Assembly: GCA_033977485.1 (NCBI GenBank)
Contig: CM066994.1
Span: 29,586,637-29,650,636, forward strand
Reading direction: 5' to 3'
DNA from: Hydrangea macrophylla
Lineage: Eukaryota; Streptophyta; Magnoliopsida; Cornales; Hydrangeaceae
DNA length: 64,000 bases
The position numbers were made by a program, and so were the translations under genes. Below the pieces are notes generated by a model that saw only the letters and a program-made list of their open reading frames with translations, was not told where the DNA came from and did not search any database. Below are positions 1 through 10,466 of the stretch, one piece after another (position 1 is the stretch's first letter; each line of letters opens with the position of its first letter).

Positions 1-10
1 GCAAAAAAGC

Positions 11-11
<1 letters not shown>

Positions 12-68
<57 letters not shown>
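12..68. repeat. (GA)n microsatellite
   Basis: An uninterrupted run of about 28 GA units at the window edge. A poly-A tract at about 178-197 follows. No gene is visible next to it. Confidence 0.95.
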
Positions 69-70
<2 letters not shown>

Positions 71-2133
71 CTTTGTCTTTTGAGATGGGTGGAGTATTTA
101 ACAACGTATTTTATAAAATCACACCAACCTTTGTAGAGGGAGATCAATGTAATTTTACCATTCTTGATAAAATGGAAAAAAAAAAAAAAAAAAAAATCAT
201 TTCTAGTGGTTAATTAGAGCTTTTCATTTTTCTGAACCTAAACTGTATAATTGACCATGGGCTTCATTGGCCAATGGTATTCTGTGTCTTTTAAGCCCAG
301 GGTAAGGATCTCAACTCGTAAGTCCCACTCTTGAGGTTTTCCTACAAAAGTACACGTATATAATCTGAAGTACTTAAAAGTACCCAAAAAAAGGCCTCTT
401 GAGATGGACCATAGAATCAACGGCAAGAATTTCAAATAGATGTCACTGGTTGGAAAACTGACAATCCTTGTGATCCATGCCTACAGTTTTGGATTGGATT
501 GACCAAATCAGGAGGATGAATTACAGATGCTTCAACTTGATTGTTAAAAGCTTAGCTACTTTTGAATACAACTTAATAGTTAACTCTGTCGTTAGGTCAA
601 GCTATCTAAATATTTCTTGCTAAACTTAAATATAATGTGATGTGGTTAATTTGTTATTTCAGATTCCACACATTGACTCTATGATTTGCATAAATGGCCG
701 GCTACTGTCCGTTCCACTTGCATGTTTTTCCGATTAAGGCTTAGTTTGGCCCCCATTTTGGTGCTTCTCCTTTTTTAAAGCACAAATTTATGTTAATTCA
801 ATTGGTAACTAGTTTATGAGCTTTGCAAAAATTAAACTTAGGGCTTTTTTGGGGGGAGCTTTTAAAAGCTCTAGAATGGAGCTTAATGGAGCTTTTAAAA
901 GCTCAAGGTTGCTTTTTGGTTTCATGATGTTTTTTTGAAGAGTAATGTGTCATTGGTACAAAATTATCAAACAACTTAATAATAAATTTCATAAGCTCCT
1001 TTTAAAATGCCACGTGGGGGCCAAACTAAGCCTTAGTATGCCTATGGATATAATGTCATTTGAAGTGGAGTATTTTATTTAAGAAAAAATGATTGAAGAA
1101 GTGCTTGTTTCTCAAAGATCCATAGATACATTCATATATCTATTATCTATATATGTATATGTCAAGCTGTTTAGTTTTGTCAGCCTTGTCCAATTAAAGT
1201 GGTTAAATTACATGATGTGCTTTCTCTCAATAATTAGAATGTTTTCTTGAGAAAAAACAATTCAAGGGTCATTGACCTTGGTATACACTTCCGGCAGAAC
1301 ATGATATTCTTTTTTATTGTTAGCATGGTTTGAGCATAGATGACTTGTGCTTTCTGGACTAGGAAAACCAGTCAGTTATTATTTTGGTAATGTATTGATA
1401 ATTACACTACATACAAATAATTCTCTATGAAGCATTTGGTATTTCTGGAAAAACAAATGATCCCAAAACTTAAATTCTAGCACCTTTTCTTTGGTAATCA
1501 AATCTAACAACTTGCTTGGTTCAAATATTCGCCATGCTCTGTTGGATAAGGTGATGCAATCATAGTTGTGAAATTGTGAAATGAGTCGTGAATCAGTTTG
1601 CCAAAATCATGATTCATGAGTCATGAATCGTATCATAAATTGAAGTCACTTTTTAAAAAAATAAATAAATATGAATGTATATGCTATGTACATATAAAAG
1701 CACATCTGCAATGCTTAAATTGAAAAAAATAACAATTGAATACACGTTTAATGCAATATCAAGCCTCAATATGTTGAAAGTTTTCCACTTAAAACTTCAA
1801 AGTTCAAAATTATGGATCGTGAATCTCGTGTGTTGACCGTTTCTAACCACGATAGATGCAATGGTTTTCCAAAAATATCTCAGCTTCTAGAGATTCTACG
1901 TTCTAGTAAATTACCAAATAGTAGGTATGCTTATACCTTTTGATAACCATGTAAACAAATTCATGTACTTTCATCACAGAAGATAAAAAGAATACATAGC
2001 CTAACTGTATATGGACTAAAATGGTACTAACAAATATCTCCAAGCTTTTTGACTAACACTTAACCCATCAGCCCAACTCTTGAGCTCCTTCTCCTGAGCG
2101 TCCTTTACTAAGAAATATCTCAAAGCTTTATGA
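69..2133. other. Intergenic DNA downstream of the NPF gene
   Basis: AT-rich sequence without a supportable gene; open frames here are short and have no recognisable motif. It contains one Tourist-like MITE (738-1032). It also has a stretch at about 1570-1640 rich in repeats of the words ATGATTC and ATGAATC, similar in style to 63,780-63,870. It presumably includes the 3' UTR and terminator of the minus-strand NPF gene, but I cannot fix the polyadenylation site. Confidence 0.6.
738..1032. mobile_element. Tourist-like MITE, copy 1 of 3
   Basis: The element starts GGCTTAGTTTGGCCCCCA and ends with the inverted repeat TGGGGGCCAAACTAAGCC. Flanks are TAA (735-737) and TTA (1033-1035), the TWA type of target used by PIF/Harbinger elements. 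Subterminal GAGCTTTTAAAAGCTC-like palindromes occur inside. Copies 2 (6354-6636) and 3 (19139-19413) share the ends and interior; copy 3 lies in the opposite orientation. No coding capacity is seen. Confidence 0.88.
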
Positions 2134-3013
2134 CTAAGGTGCTTCCATTTTCTTCTCCACATCTTCGATTAACCCATCATTCCAACTTGTGAGCTCCTTC
2201 TCCTGACCGTCCTTGGGAATGATACTCTGCTGCACCTTATACTGGTGTCTCATTGCAAAGGCAAGAAAAACCAAGAAATTAAAGACGCCTAGCATCGCTA
2301 GCATCCAATAGAAGTAGTCCAACCTCCCTTTGTTAAAGTTACTTCTAAGCCAGGTTTTGTTGGTCACCTTATCGACCAAAGACACCAACAAACTACTCAC
2401 AAAGTATCCCATTGAGAGTGTGCTTAAAAATAGTCCCGTGCTCATAGATTTCATCCTTTCCGGTGCCTCTCTGATGAAGAATTCGAGCTGTCCAACATAA
2501 GCAAAAGCTTCTCCGGCACCCACTATGAAGAATTGTGGGACTAACCAAAAAGCACTAATTTTAGTATTGTGTAGTATAGCTTGTTCTCTCCGTTGCTTCT
2601 CAACAATAGCTGAAGCTACCATACCAAACACGGAGAAAATAAGCCCGATTCCAATTCTTTGAAGGCTCGTGATTCCTTGGATGTTGTGGGTGAGTTTTCG
2701 ACCTAAGGGTACAAAGACTCTTTCGTTTAGGGAAGTGCAGAGAATAATGGTGATGAAGAGAAAGAAGGAGAAAGAGCCTGAAGGGACAAGGAAGGAGCCG
2801 ATGTGTCGATTCATGAAGGTGGCTTGCTCTATGGTGAAGGTATTCATCTGAGAGTAGATTGTCCAGAAGAGGATGCATGTTGACCATATGGGTATGAGCT
2901 TTATTACCATTTTCACCTCTTCTACTTGAGTCACGGTTGAAACTATTCGGGGGTTGTTTATATTTCCATTGGCAGTTGCGTAGTCATCTAGGATTGCAGC
3001 CTTGTCTAGACAC
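2134..3013 (-). CDS. NPF6.4: NPF6.4-like coding exon 5 with stop codon
   Basis: 880 nt encoding the rest of Arg295 and residues 296-587, with TAG at 2134-2136. It opens CLDKAAI after GAGTAG. It contains VEEVKMVIKLIPIW, FWTIYSQM (Tyr348 at the NRT1.1 His356 position), LQRIGIGL, GAGEAFAYVGQLEFF, MKSMSTGLFLS and a short charged C-terminal tail ending EKKMEAP. This is the C-terminal six-helix half of the MFS fold. Confidence 0.94.
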
Positions 3014-6000
3014 CTACTCAATCATGTTCATGTACAATAGGAAAGTATTAGCGTACACATACATATATTACATGACCAAAGGAATATATATCGTGTATTA
3101 TACATAGACAAACTGTGAATCATTGGTATCAAGAATGAAAAAAATGTGCATATGATAGAATGGGATCTTTGGGAAATTCTTCTTGGCCATTATATACATT
3201 GTCTATATGCATGTGAGTGTATATCTATATATATATCTGAAAAAAGTATTATTTATCTGTGATTAGTTAGTTTCCTAACTTTCCTCTTCAGTTTTGGCAA
3301 ACTGTATTTACCGAAGGATCTGTTATGTTGCCATAAATTAGATTCTTTGAAGTTTTGACTCTAGGAAACATTCTTCTGGGTTTAAATTGTGTTTGCTAAA
3401 ATGGGGTTTTATCCAAGTTAGAATTTGGATGAAGAAGGGCCATTTTTTGAGATGGAGTAAATACGTTGGACTGCACAAGTGTTATACCTGATTTGTGGGT
3501 TGCAAAAGTGCCTTCTTGCCAAGAGTTCAAGCATTACATGTGTTTAGTAGCTGCTTACTGAACTATGAATTTGGAGTTCTTCTAGTAGGGTAAAGATCCA
3601 GCAGGAATCCATAATGCATGGTAGAAGTCAAAGTAAAAGATATGTCAGGTAAATTCTTCCATCCCCTTTCTGAATTCACCCGAATAACTGACTGATTATT
3701 TATTTTTTGTTTTTCTGTTCTTTAACTGATGATTTGATTACATGTTTCATCTTTGTTGCATGAATATGAAGATATTACTACCCTCAACCTCACAAATCTT
3801 TTAATGCAACACAATATCACACTTAGCCTCCGTTTTGGTTCATGAATTTAGTGAGGCAAGTGAAAAGAAACCACCAAGTAAAATGCTTTTCTTCATCGGT
3901 TACGTAGGAGAATAGTGAGGGAAATGGGAAGGAAAAGAAAATAGGGAATGAAAATAAATTGTAATTTTTGAATGTTTCAAGTCACTTCCTTCCTCTTTTT
4001 TCTGATTTCCTACTATATTTACTTGTTTATTTGAATCTCAAACATTATTTAAGCACGTAGGGAAAAAAGAAAATGGTTTTTCCTTTTTCTATCATTCATT
4101 AAATCCACGAACCAAAGAGTTTAGAGTTCCTTCATGTCATATTTACCTGAATCTCTGGGTATGTGCCACTTGAGCATTGTCGTACTCGTTCAATAAGCTA
4201 GGATTAGAAGGATAAGAAAGTCTCCTCTTCTTCCAAGCCACTAGCAAAACTCTCCCTATAACAGTCAAAGGGCTTCCTCGGGGTTTCTTGAATCGATACA
4301 ACCGTGTCCCAAGTAGCAATATAACAACTGCTATTACCATTGTTCCTGCCGATATACCATACCCCCATCCTCTTCCCACATTGTCTTGAATATACACTAG
4401 CACAGTAACGGCAAATAATGAGCCTAGGCTGATGCCGAAGTAAAATCTATTGAAGAAGTAGATCATGGCCTTCGCTTCCTTGGGATTCGTGATGTCAAAC
4501 TGGTCGGAACCGAATCCTGAGACGTTGGATTTTATCCCGCCAGCACCCAGTGCGATGGTATAGAGAGCGGCGTATAGTAGAGCTAGTTGTTGACCGTTGG
4601 CCTCAATGCAGGTTTGTCTCCTGGAGTCCCTGCATGGAGGGGGTCTCATGCTATGAATAGATGTGGCCAATGTCAACAGTATCACCCCCTGTTGCAATGT
4701 AGAAGATATCAGCACCATTATGTGGAATCCCTATTATATAGTTTGGACTTATCAAACTCTGAAAGATGCATAAGGGTCACCGTTACACGGTCAGCCATCG
4801 TGTTTTTTAGATCATTTATAGTAGATGGAAGTTAATCCTAATCAAATTTTATGCTAAAAGGTGCATCCCATTGATTTCTAAGTAGGACCTCATTAATGCG
4901 ACACTTGAGCAACTTCAATGAAGATCTGTTGGCTTACTAGAGACATCTGTTACCATTTTGCCTGTTAAATAGCTTGACATGAGTATACGGAGGATTAAAA
5001 CCTGACAACCCCTTTAGTCAATCCCAGTTGAAATGCCTACCATGGCTCCCGGAAGATTAGGATTGACAGGGTTTCAAACCTCTCTTCCCTCTGCTTTCGA
5101 TCTGTCCTGAGCCACTCATGTTTCCGCTCAAGCCAATTTTTGAGCGGACTTTTTTTTTTTGTTTGCTGGGAATTTTGAGCAGACTTATAGGTGCAGTTTT
5201 GTATTTGAAATGCAATTCATATATAGAATTTTTGAATTTAGATTACTGGAGTAGACAGGTGATTTGAAATTTTCTTTTTCTAGGTGCTATTAGGGTGGTC
5301 CGATTTCACATGCATACCAATAATCAATCTTGGTGATTTTTGGAATCAAACAAATATTTGATTCTTGATGGAGATGACAAAACCAATTAAACTTAAAGAA
5401 ACTTACAAGTGAAGTTTCTTGGGGGAGCAATTAGAGTCATAGTACATGTGTTCGTGACATCATTAGCTTTAATGTTAGGAGTCTCTTTTGATTCAAGAGT
5501 ATTTGTGATAATTACAAATACAGATTTGTCTCTCAAGTATCAACAAACAATGTACGAACTGAGGACTTAGCATTGCTTCGAGTTTACTTTGTAGTTCTGG
5601 TGAATAAAAGAAACCTCCTAGGTGGGACTTGGTTTTTTTTTTTTTTTTTTTCTCCTTCAATTTATTTATATATATATATATATATATATCCTACTATATA
5701 TAATAAGCCGCGATGTGTGCTTGATCTGACTGCTTGGCTTGTCTTCGAAACGACGTTGTTTTACAGACAACGTATATTCCTTCTCCCCCTCTGCGTCTCA
5801 TCGTCCCTCTCTTTCTCTCACACTGTTCATATGTCAATTTCTCTCATCTCGAATCGATTAGTGGAACTCTTAGGCTCGAATTGATCGGTGAAACCCTAGC
5901 CTCGAATCGATCTGTCTTCGATCGGTGACGCCTTACCCTTGAATATATCGGTCGAACCTAGATTCACCATTTGCCGAACCCTGCCTACCTTGGAGGTGTG

Positions 6001-8745
6001 TTCGGTGACTTTATGATATGAACTCATAAGGTTGTATCGTAAAATAACAAGAAAAATAGAGAAAAGATGAGAATAGTGCCACTTCGAGGGGGCAAGAACT
6101 CCGATTTGGTTCTAATGGAGGAGAACTGGACCTCTACAAGTTAGACAAGCTAAACGTGTATAATAAACTTCTCTTGATGATCTTTATTATTAAGTGAAGT
6201 CTACATTATACAAAGATAACAGCTCACTCCACTCTCTAATTCTACTCCACTACCCACTAAATAAGGAACAAACCAAACACATTCCTCACTATTTTCATAA
6301 GACTCGGTCAAAAGGATATATGACAACTTGCCTACTACAACTCATAATACTAAGGCTTAGTTTGGCCCCCACCTGGTGCTTCTCCTTTTTTAAAGGACAA
6401 TTTCATGTTAATTCATTTGATAACTAGTTTATGAGCTTTGTAAAAATTGAACTTAGGGCTTTTTTAGAGGGAGCTTTTAAAAGCTCTAAATGGAGTTTTT
6501 AAAAGCTTAAGGCTGCTTTTTGATTTCATGATGTCTATTTGAAGAGTAGTGTGTCACTTGTATAAAATTATCAAAGAACTTAGTAATAAATTTCTTAAGC
6601 TCCTTTTAAAAAGCCACGTGGGGGCGAAACTAAGCCTAACTACTAGATAAGTTAACCATAATAACACAGTTATTATATTGGTACGTATCACTTTAATTGG
6701 GCAAACGGACTGCTGACATTAGCGATTCATTGAAGAGTAGGAGGGCCTGGTTGGGTACTTACGATTTAGCCGAAGCCGTCGCAAAGGCTTGGGAAGTGAA
6801 AAGCTTAAATTTGAGGCTTTAATGGCTGTCCAAAAAGACGGACTTTGGCGTCTAAGAAAGCCGATGTGGCACAAACAGCCCCTTGCAGTTTATTATTATT
6901 ATTATTTTTATTTTTATTATTATTTTTTATTTTTCAAACATATCTTTTGTATCCAGATGTTCTATATGCATGACATGTGTCATATATGGCTGTTTTTAAA
7001 GTTCAGAAGGCTTGATGACTTGCTTTTGAGCTGCCACGTGTGAAGGTTAGGTCTTGTTTGGCATTGCTGTACATATTAGTAATTTTGATCCCATTACATA
7101 TATAGTAAATTGGAACATGTTCAAATAATGCAATAAATGAATAAATGATCTCTTAAAAAGTTGGGTTCCCAAAAGTGGACGTTTATTTTGGAACGGATGG
7201 ATTTATTATACCTCTCTAAAACCTCTGATGTCAAGATTAGTACAGAATATCCGCAGGAATACAACTATCCAAGCGCATCGAGCTGCATGCTGTGCACGCA
7301 GCCCCACCACTAGTATATATATATATATATAAATACATATGTAGATATAGTGAATTGTATGAAATTTTAGGGTCCGTTTGATAAAACTGAAAATTAAGTG
7401 CTGAATTTTAAGTATTGAAAATTTTAAGCGATTGAATTTGCAATACTGAAAACAGTTTATCAAGTACTCACATAGATTGCATATTAATTTTTCACTTAAA
7501 GTTTTCAGTGATATTTGGCTGCTTTTTCAATTAAGTGGTACGTTATCAAACGCACTGGAAAAAATTAAGTATTGAAAGTTTTCATTTTCATCACTTAATT
7601 GGATTATCAAAAACACACCTTTAGTGTCTTTTAGCTGAGCTGGTTAAAAGTTTGAATCGAGTCCACTTATTAAGTTCATCACGCTTTCTTGCTGTTATCA
7701 GCCACAAGTTAAGCCAACCTGTTGGCAAACTTTGTATCTGTCTTCTGATGCTGGACCACCCCCACCCCAAACTAAAAAAACATAAAATAAAAACAGTCCC
7801 TTTATGTCATTGTCACCAGTTCATTTAGGAGCTGCGTGTAAAGTTGTATTTGTATCATATTTGCTAAAAGTCTACAACCACCATAGATACTTAGATGGTC
7901 TCAAAATAAACTCGAAATGAGCTATAGCATCATAAGTTTGGTGCCAAAAACCTTACCATGGCGGTGATGGTGGCAGAGATAGCAACAGTCAAGTAACGTC
8001 CAAGTTTAGCATCTGCTAAGAACCCACCAAGGAGACCAAGGAGATTGAGTGTGCCCATGAAGTTGGTCACGATTGTCGCTGACTTGGATGAAGAAATATG
8101 CAAATCTCCCACCAAGTATGTCACCAAATTCATAGCTATGCCCATCACACAAATCCTCTCAGAAAGTTCAGTTCCTACAACCCAGAAATATGCTTTTAGG
8201 CACAACATTAAACTTTTTACTTGCTTGCTAGAGCCCATTTGGATCAGCTTATTTGTGATCAACAATCACTTATTTGGAATTATTGAGAGATTTGGGTCCG
8301 TTTGCCAAAAAAAAAAAATTCACTTCACTTTGAAGCTGAAAAAAAACAGCTTAAATCATAAATCACAATTTGCTATTTACACCTTTTGGACTTGCTATCC
8401 TACCTTGCAATATTTCCTATACACACACAGACACACTCACATATTGGAAAATCTATAAAAGAAAAAAAATTATCTTATTCTCAAATCAATACCAAACGGA
8501 CTCTATAACATGGTAGTGAAAGGGGCACCTAAGATGAGGCCTGCCGCTAGCCATCCGCCGGTTTTCGAATTGTCGACTGGATTTCCTTTGTAATCTACTA
8601 CATTTCCATCACTTGCACCATCTTGATCAACATGGGTATCTACCAAACCCTGTTACAAGTTTAGAAATCATTAGCTAAAATAGAAACATTAAAGAAATAA
8701 GCTAAAGTTAGTAGGATATTGCAGTTGTTTGAGGGTAGTTACCAT
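2134..8745 (-). CDS. NPF6.4: NRT1/PTR family (NPF6.4/NRT1.3-like) transporter, five coding exons
   Basis: A plasma-membrane-type, proton-coupled transporter of the NRT1/PTR (NPF) family, whose NPF6 members move nitrate. Exons 8743-8745, 8529-8649, 7957-8174, 4147-4688 and 2134-3013 join in frame to 587 residues, close to the roughly 590 usual for NPF6. All introns are GT-AG. Visible motifs are an N-terminal SKTGGW block (about 30-34), the proton-coupling ExxER motif as ELSER (44-48), LGRYLT (99-104), FGSDQFD in exon 4, and the GAGEAFAYVGQLEFF and MKSMSTG blocks in exon 5. Twelve hydrophobic segments are expected, with a basic central loop around YRFKKPRGSP. Thr104 matches the position of the phosphorylated Thr101 of Arabidopsis NRT1.1. 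The nitrate-binding His356 position is Tyr348 here, as in other NPF6 members. Overall wording is closest to Arabidopsis NPF6.4 from memory; the substrate is inferred, not shown. Confidence 0.93.
3826..4120. mobile_element. Tourist-like MITE in NPF intron 4
   Basis: The left end GCCTCCGTTTTGGTTCATGA and the right end, read in reverse as ACTCTTTGGTTCGTGGATTT, form imperfect inverted repeats. TTA flanks both sides (3823-3825 and 4121-4123). The ends resemble the element at 62,708-62,997 in the NAT gene, including the WTTTAGTGAGG stretch. Ends are assigned by eye. Confidence 0.6.
4147..4688 (-). CDS. NPF6.4: NPF6.4-like coding exon 4
   Basis: 542 nt encoding residues 115-294 plus two bases of Arg295. 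It starts GVILLTLATSIHSMRPPPC after CAACAG and ends HTQRF with donor AG/GTAAAT. It contains CIEANG, the GAGGIK turn, FGSDQFD, YFFNRFYFG and DNVGRGWGYG, all standard NPF blocks, and the start of the central loop (YRFKKPRGSP). Phase 2 fits the single G that opens exon 5. Confidence 0.93.
6354..6636. mobile_element. Tourist-like MITE, copy 2 of 3
   Basis: Begins GGCTTAGTTTGGCCCCCA and ends with the matching inverted repeat, one base changed (GGGGGCGAAACTAAGCC). It is flanked by identical TAA trinucleotides at 6351-6353 and 6637-6639. It lies inside NPF intron 3. The interior is collinear with copy 1, including the TTTTAAAAGCTC subterminal words. Confidence 0.9.
7282..7313 (+). mobile_element. 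Helitron-like 3' terminus
   Basis: A GCTGC...GCAGC hairpin (7282-7302, with an inner TGC/GCA pair) is followed within ten bases by CTAG and then T and a (TA)n run. Helitron 3' ends show a short hairpin a few bases before CTRR and insert between A and T. The 5' end was not located, so the call rests on the terminus alone. Confidence 0.4.
7957..8174 (-). CDS. NPF6.4: NPF6.4-like coding exon 3
   Basis: 218 nt encoding TELSERICVMG through ISATITAM. It holds the ExxER proton-coupling motif, NLVTYLVG, GFLADAKLGRYLT and membrane segments 1-3. The acceptor is TTGTAG at 8175-8176 and the donor is ATG/GTAAGG at 7955-7956, phase 0. The frame reads on past the donor for a few codons and ends, as expected of intron. 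Confidence 0.92.
8529..8649 (-). CDS. NPF6.4: NPF6.4-like coding exon 2
   Basis: 121 nt encoding residues 2-41 plus the first base of codon 42. It carries the acidic N-terminal tail, GNPVDNSKTGGW and the start of the first membrane segment (LAAGLIL). The acceptor is TAACAG and the donor is TTAG/GTGCCC, a weak but usable GT donor. Phase 1 matches the GA at the start of exon 3 and rebuilds a glycine codon. The frame is too short to be found by a plain length filter. Confidence 0.88.
8743..8745 (-). CDS. NPF6.4: NPF6.4-like coding exon 1 (ATG only)
   Basis: The minus strand reads CACACAATG followed directly by GTAACT, a good donor. The next exon begins after CAG at 8649 with GGT TTG GTA GAT. 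Joining gives MGLVDTH, leading straight into the conserved SKTGGW block. No other in-frame ATG exists in exon 2 before that block, so the start codon must lie upstream. The CT/CA microsatellite in front of the ATG would be 5' UTR. Confidence 0.72.
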
Positions 8746-8770
8746 TGTGTGTGTGTGTGTATTTCTGTCC

Positions 8771-8846
<76 letters not shown>
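8746..8846. repeat. Compound (GT)n-(TG)n-(GA)n microsatellite in presumed 5' UTR
   Basis: Read on the gene's minus strand, this is about 28 CT units, then two CA blocks split by GGACAGAAAT. It ends within a few bases of the NPF start codon. CT-rich leaders are common in plant genes; the length here makes it likely to vary between individuals. Confidence 0.9.
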
Positions 8847-8849
<3 letters not shown>

Positions 8850-9702
8850 GGGTGCTAATTTGGCTCCAAGGTTTTGTATTATAGAGAGAATTGGAGGAGC
8901 AAGGAAAATGTGGTGATAGGGTAGTAGGCATTACATCTCCACATGACCACATGTTGTAGCGTGGCCTTTTGAGTTATTCAAAGTTTCCTTTATGCTATGA
9001 TTTTGGAATTTATCATCTTGTGGCTATTCTAATTCTTATCGAGTAATTGAAATAGACATTGTGACCGTCCAAATTTTGGATCCTATCTCTATATTGATGG
9101 ACCTAGTTGATAAATTTTTTGTTTTTTTTTTTTTTTGATATGGGGGAGGGGATGAGGTTCGAACCCCGAACCTATGCATTGGAGGGGACTTATATATGCC
9201 AAGTTTTTTGCCACTTGAGTTATGCCAACCTATGCACCCAATTGTTACTTAATACTTAGCTTCTAGTTCGTTCTAATTTTCCTTAAATAAGACCTCTTTT
9301 GAGGTATGTTGTAACTATGGGGATATCTCCTTTATAGTTTTAAAAATTACACCGTCAGAGCTTTATAATTGCATGATACCTCTCGTGTTACTCTAAGATC
9401 ATTCATTTTTTTTTATAATTTTTTTTTTATCAATAATGTTAGGCATACACACTTTTTTACACACTTTTTGACACACTATACTTTAAATACTTATACCTTG
9501 GGTTGTTATAATTTTTCACACTTTTCTATGCACCACTTACATAACACAGGATACGTGCATTTAAAGCTGTGTGTCAAAAAGTGTGCAAAAAAATGTATGA
9601 GTGTAGTAGCGCTACCATTTTTATTAGGACTTTATAAGATTATGCGTTTATTCTTATCCAAGTGCAAAACATAAAAAAATTCTTAAAACAATGTTTTTTT
9701 TT
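8847..9702. other. Presumed NPF promoter and upstream repeats
   Basis: No gene is seen. About 9111-9135 is a poly-T tract. It is followed by a segment with GGTTCGAACCC (9155-9165) that looks like a pol III B box inside a repeat, not a tRNA gene. A loose inverted repeat at about 9433-9612 (AATGTTAGGCATACACAC against its partner near GTGTAGTAGCGCTACC) looks like a degenerate MITE. I cannot point to a convincing TATA box for the NPF gene. Confidence 0.5.
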
Positions 9703-9862
9703 AGTAATTCTTTGGTGACAACTTTCATACAACTTTTACACAACCTTCTAAAAGATGTGTCTATCTCTCTCATGTGTCACTGTGGGGTCCAGTGACATCA
9801 CAGGAGAGAGATAGACACATCTTTTTAAGAGATTGTATGAAAATTGTCACCAAAGAATTACT
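9703..9862. mobile_element. MITE with long inverted repeats, family AGTAATTCTTTGG
   Basis: AGTAATTCTTTGGTGACAA at the left is mirrored by TTGTCACCAAAGAATTACT at the right. The arms continue inward through GATGTGTCTATCTCTCT and its complement, so the whole 160 bp can fold into one hairpin. A related copy lies at about 58,369-58,726 in the NAT gene. It is flanked by T-runs, so a target duplication cannot be judged. Confidence 0.8.
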
Positions 9863-10310
9863 ATTTTTTTTTTCTTCTCTCTTATGGCCATTTCCTAACG
9901 GCAAAATTGTCTCTCTGTAACATGTTCACTATTACAAAAAAAAAAAATGTATATTATTCCAAGGGTAGATTGGTACTTTGCGTACACTATTAATGACGGT
10001 ATCAATTATAGGAGAGGTCAATGTAATTTTTAAAAACTATGATAAAGTGCTCTGTATTTATGACATTCTTCAGGGGATTTGTGTAATCTACCCCAAAGGA
10101 AATATCATAATTTTTTTTAAATTTTTTTTAGAAATATGTAATTTAGTCATTGAGTAGGGTCAACATGTATCTAGTGCCTTTGACTTTCTTAAGATAAAAT
10201 TGATCATTTTTTTGTGTTCTAACTTAAAAATTGGTTCTTTTCCCCAATTTGATGAGTTTATTATGACAAATCTACCCTTAACAGAATATATATATATATA
10301 TATATAAAGA

Positions 10311-10466
10311 TAGGCTAGTGCTAATGTCAAAGCACAATGTGCTAATGCCAAAGCACAAAGTGTCACTAAAAACTTTAGTGACACATATCTAAGTGTCACT
10401 AAAGCTTTTAGTGACACTTTATACGTTGACATTAGCACATTGTGCTTTGGCATTAACATCACCCTA
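10311..10466. mobile_element. MITE-like long hairpin with stacked inner palindromes
   Basis: The arms carry TAATGTCAAAGCACAATGTGC-like sequence and its complement. Inside are GTGTCACTAAA...TTTAGTGACAC palindromes. (TA)n runs flank it on both sides (10,288-10,306 and 10,470-10,492), suggesting insertion into a TA microsatellite. Confidence 0.65.

Larger units (their letters stand above)
4689..7956. other. Large NPF intron 3 (3.3 kb)
   Basis: A GT-AG intron expanded by repeats. It has a poly-T/(TA)n tract at about 5631-5700, a Tourist-like MITE at 6354-6636, TTA/TTTA repeats at 6893-6935, and a Helitron-like 3' end at 7282-7314 followed by (TA)n. A possible hAT-like MITE lies at about 7370-7620 (GGGTCCGTTTGATAA against a TTATCAAAAACACACC end). 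No coding exon of the gene is missing between residues 114 and 115. Confidence 0.7.

Noticed and set aside
7370..7620. hAT-type MITE with GGGTCCGTTTGATAA ends
   Set aside because: The two ends match only loosely and no 8-bp duplication was found. It is mentioned in the intron description only.
8689..8952. 87-codon frame upstream of the NPF gene with Ser-Leu and His-Thr repeats
   Set aside because: It is the CT/CA microsatellite read as protein. Only its MVTT part covers the real start codon, and splicing removes the rest.
9150..9170. Possible tRNA gene from the GGTTCGAACCC box
   Set aside because: No A box or cloverleaf can be formed around it. It sits in a repeat next to poly-T.
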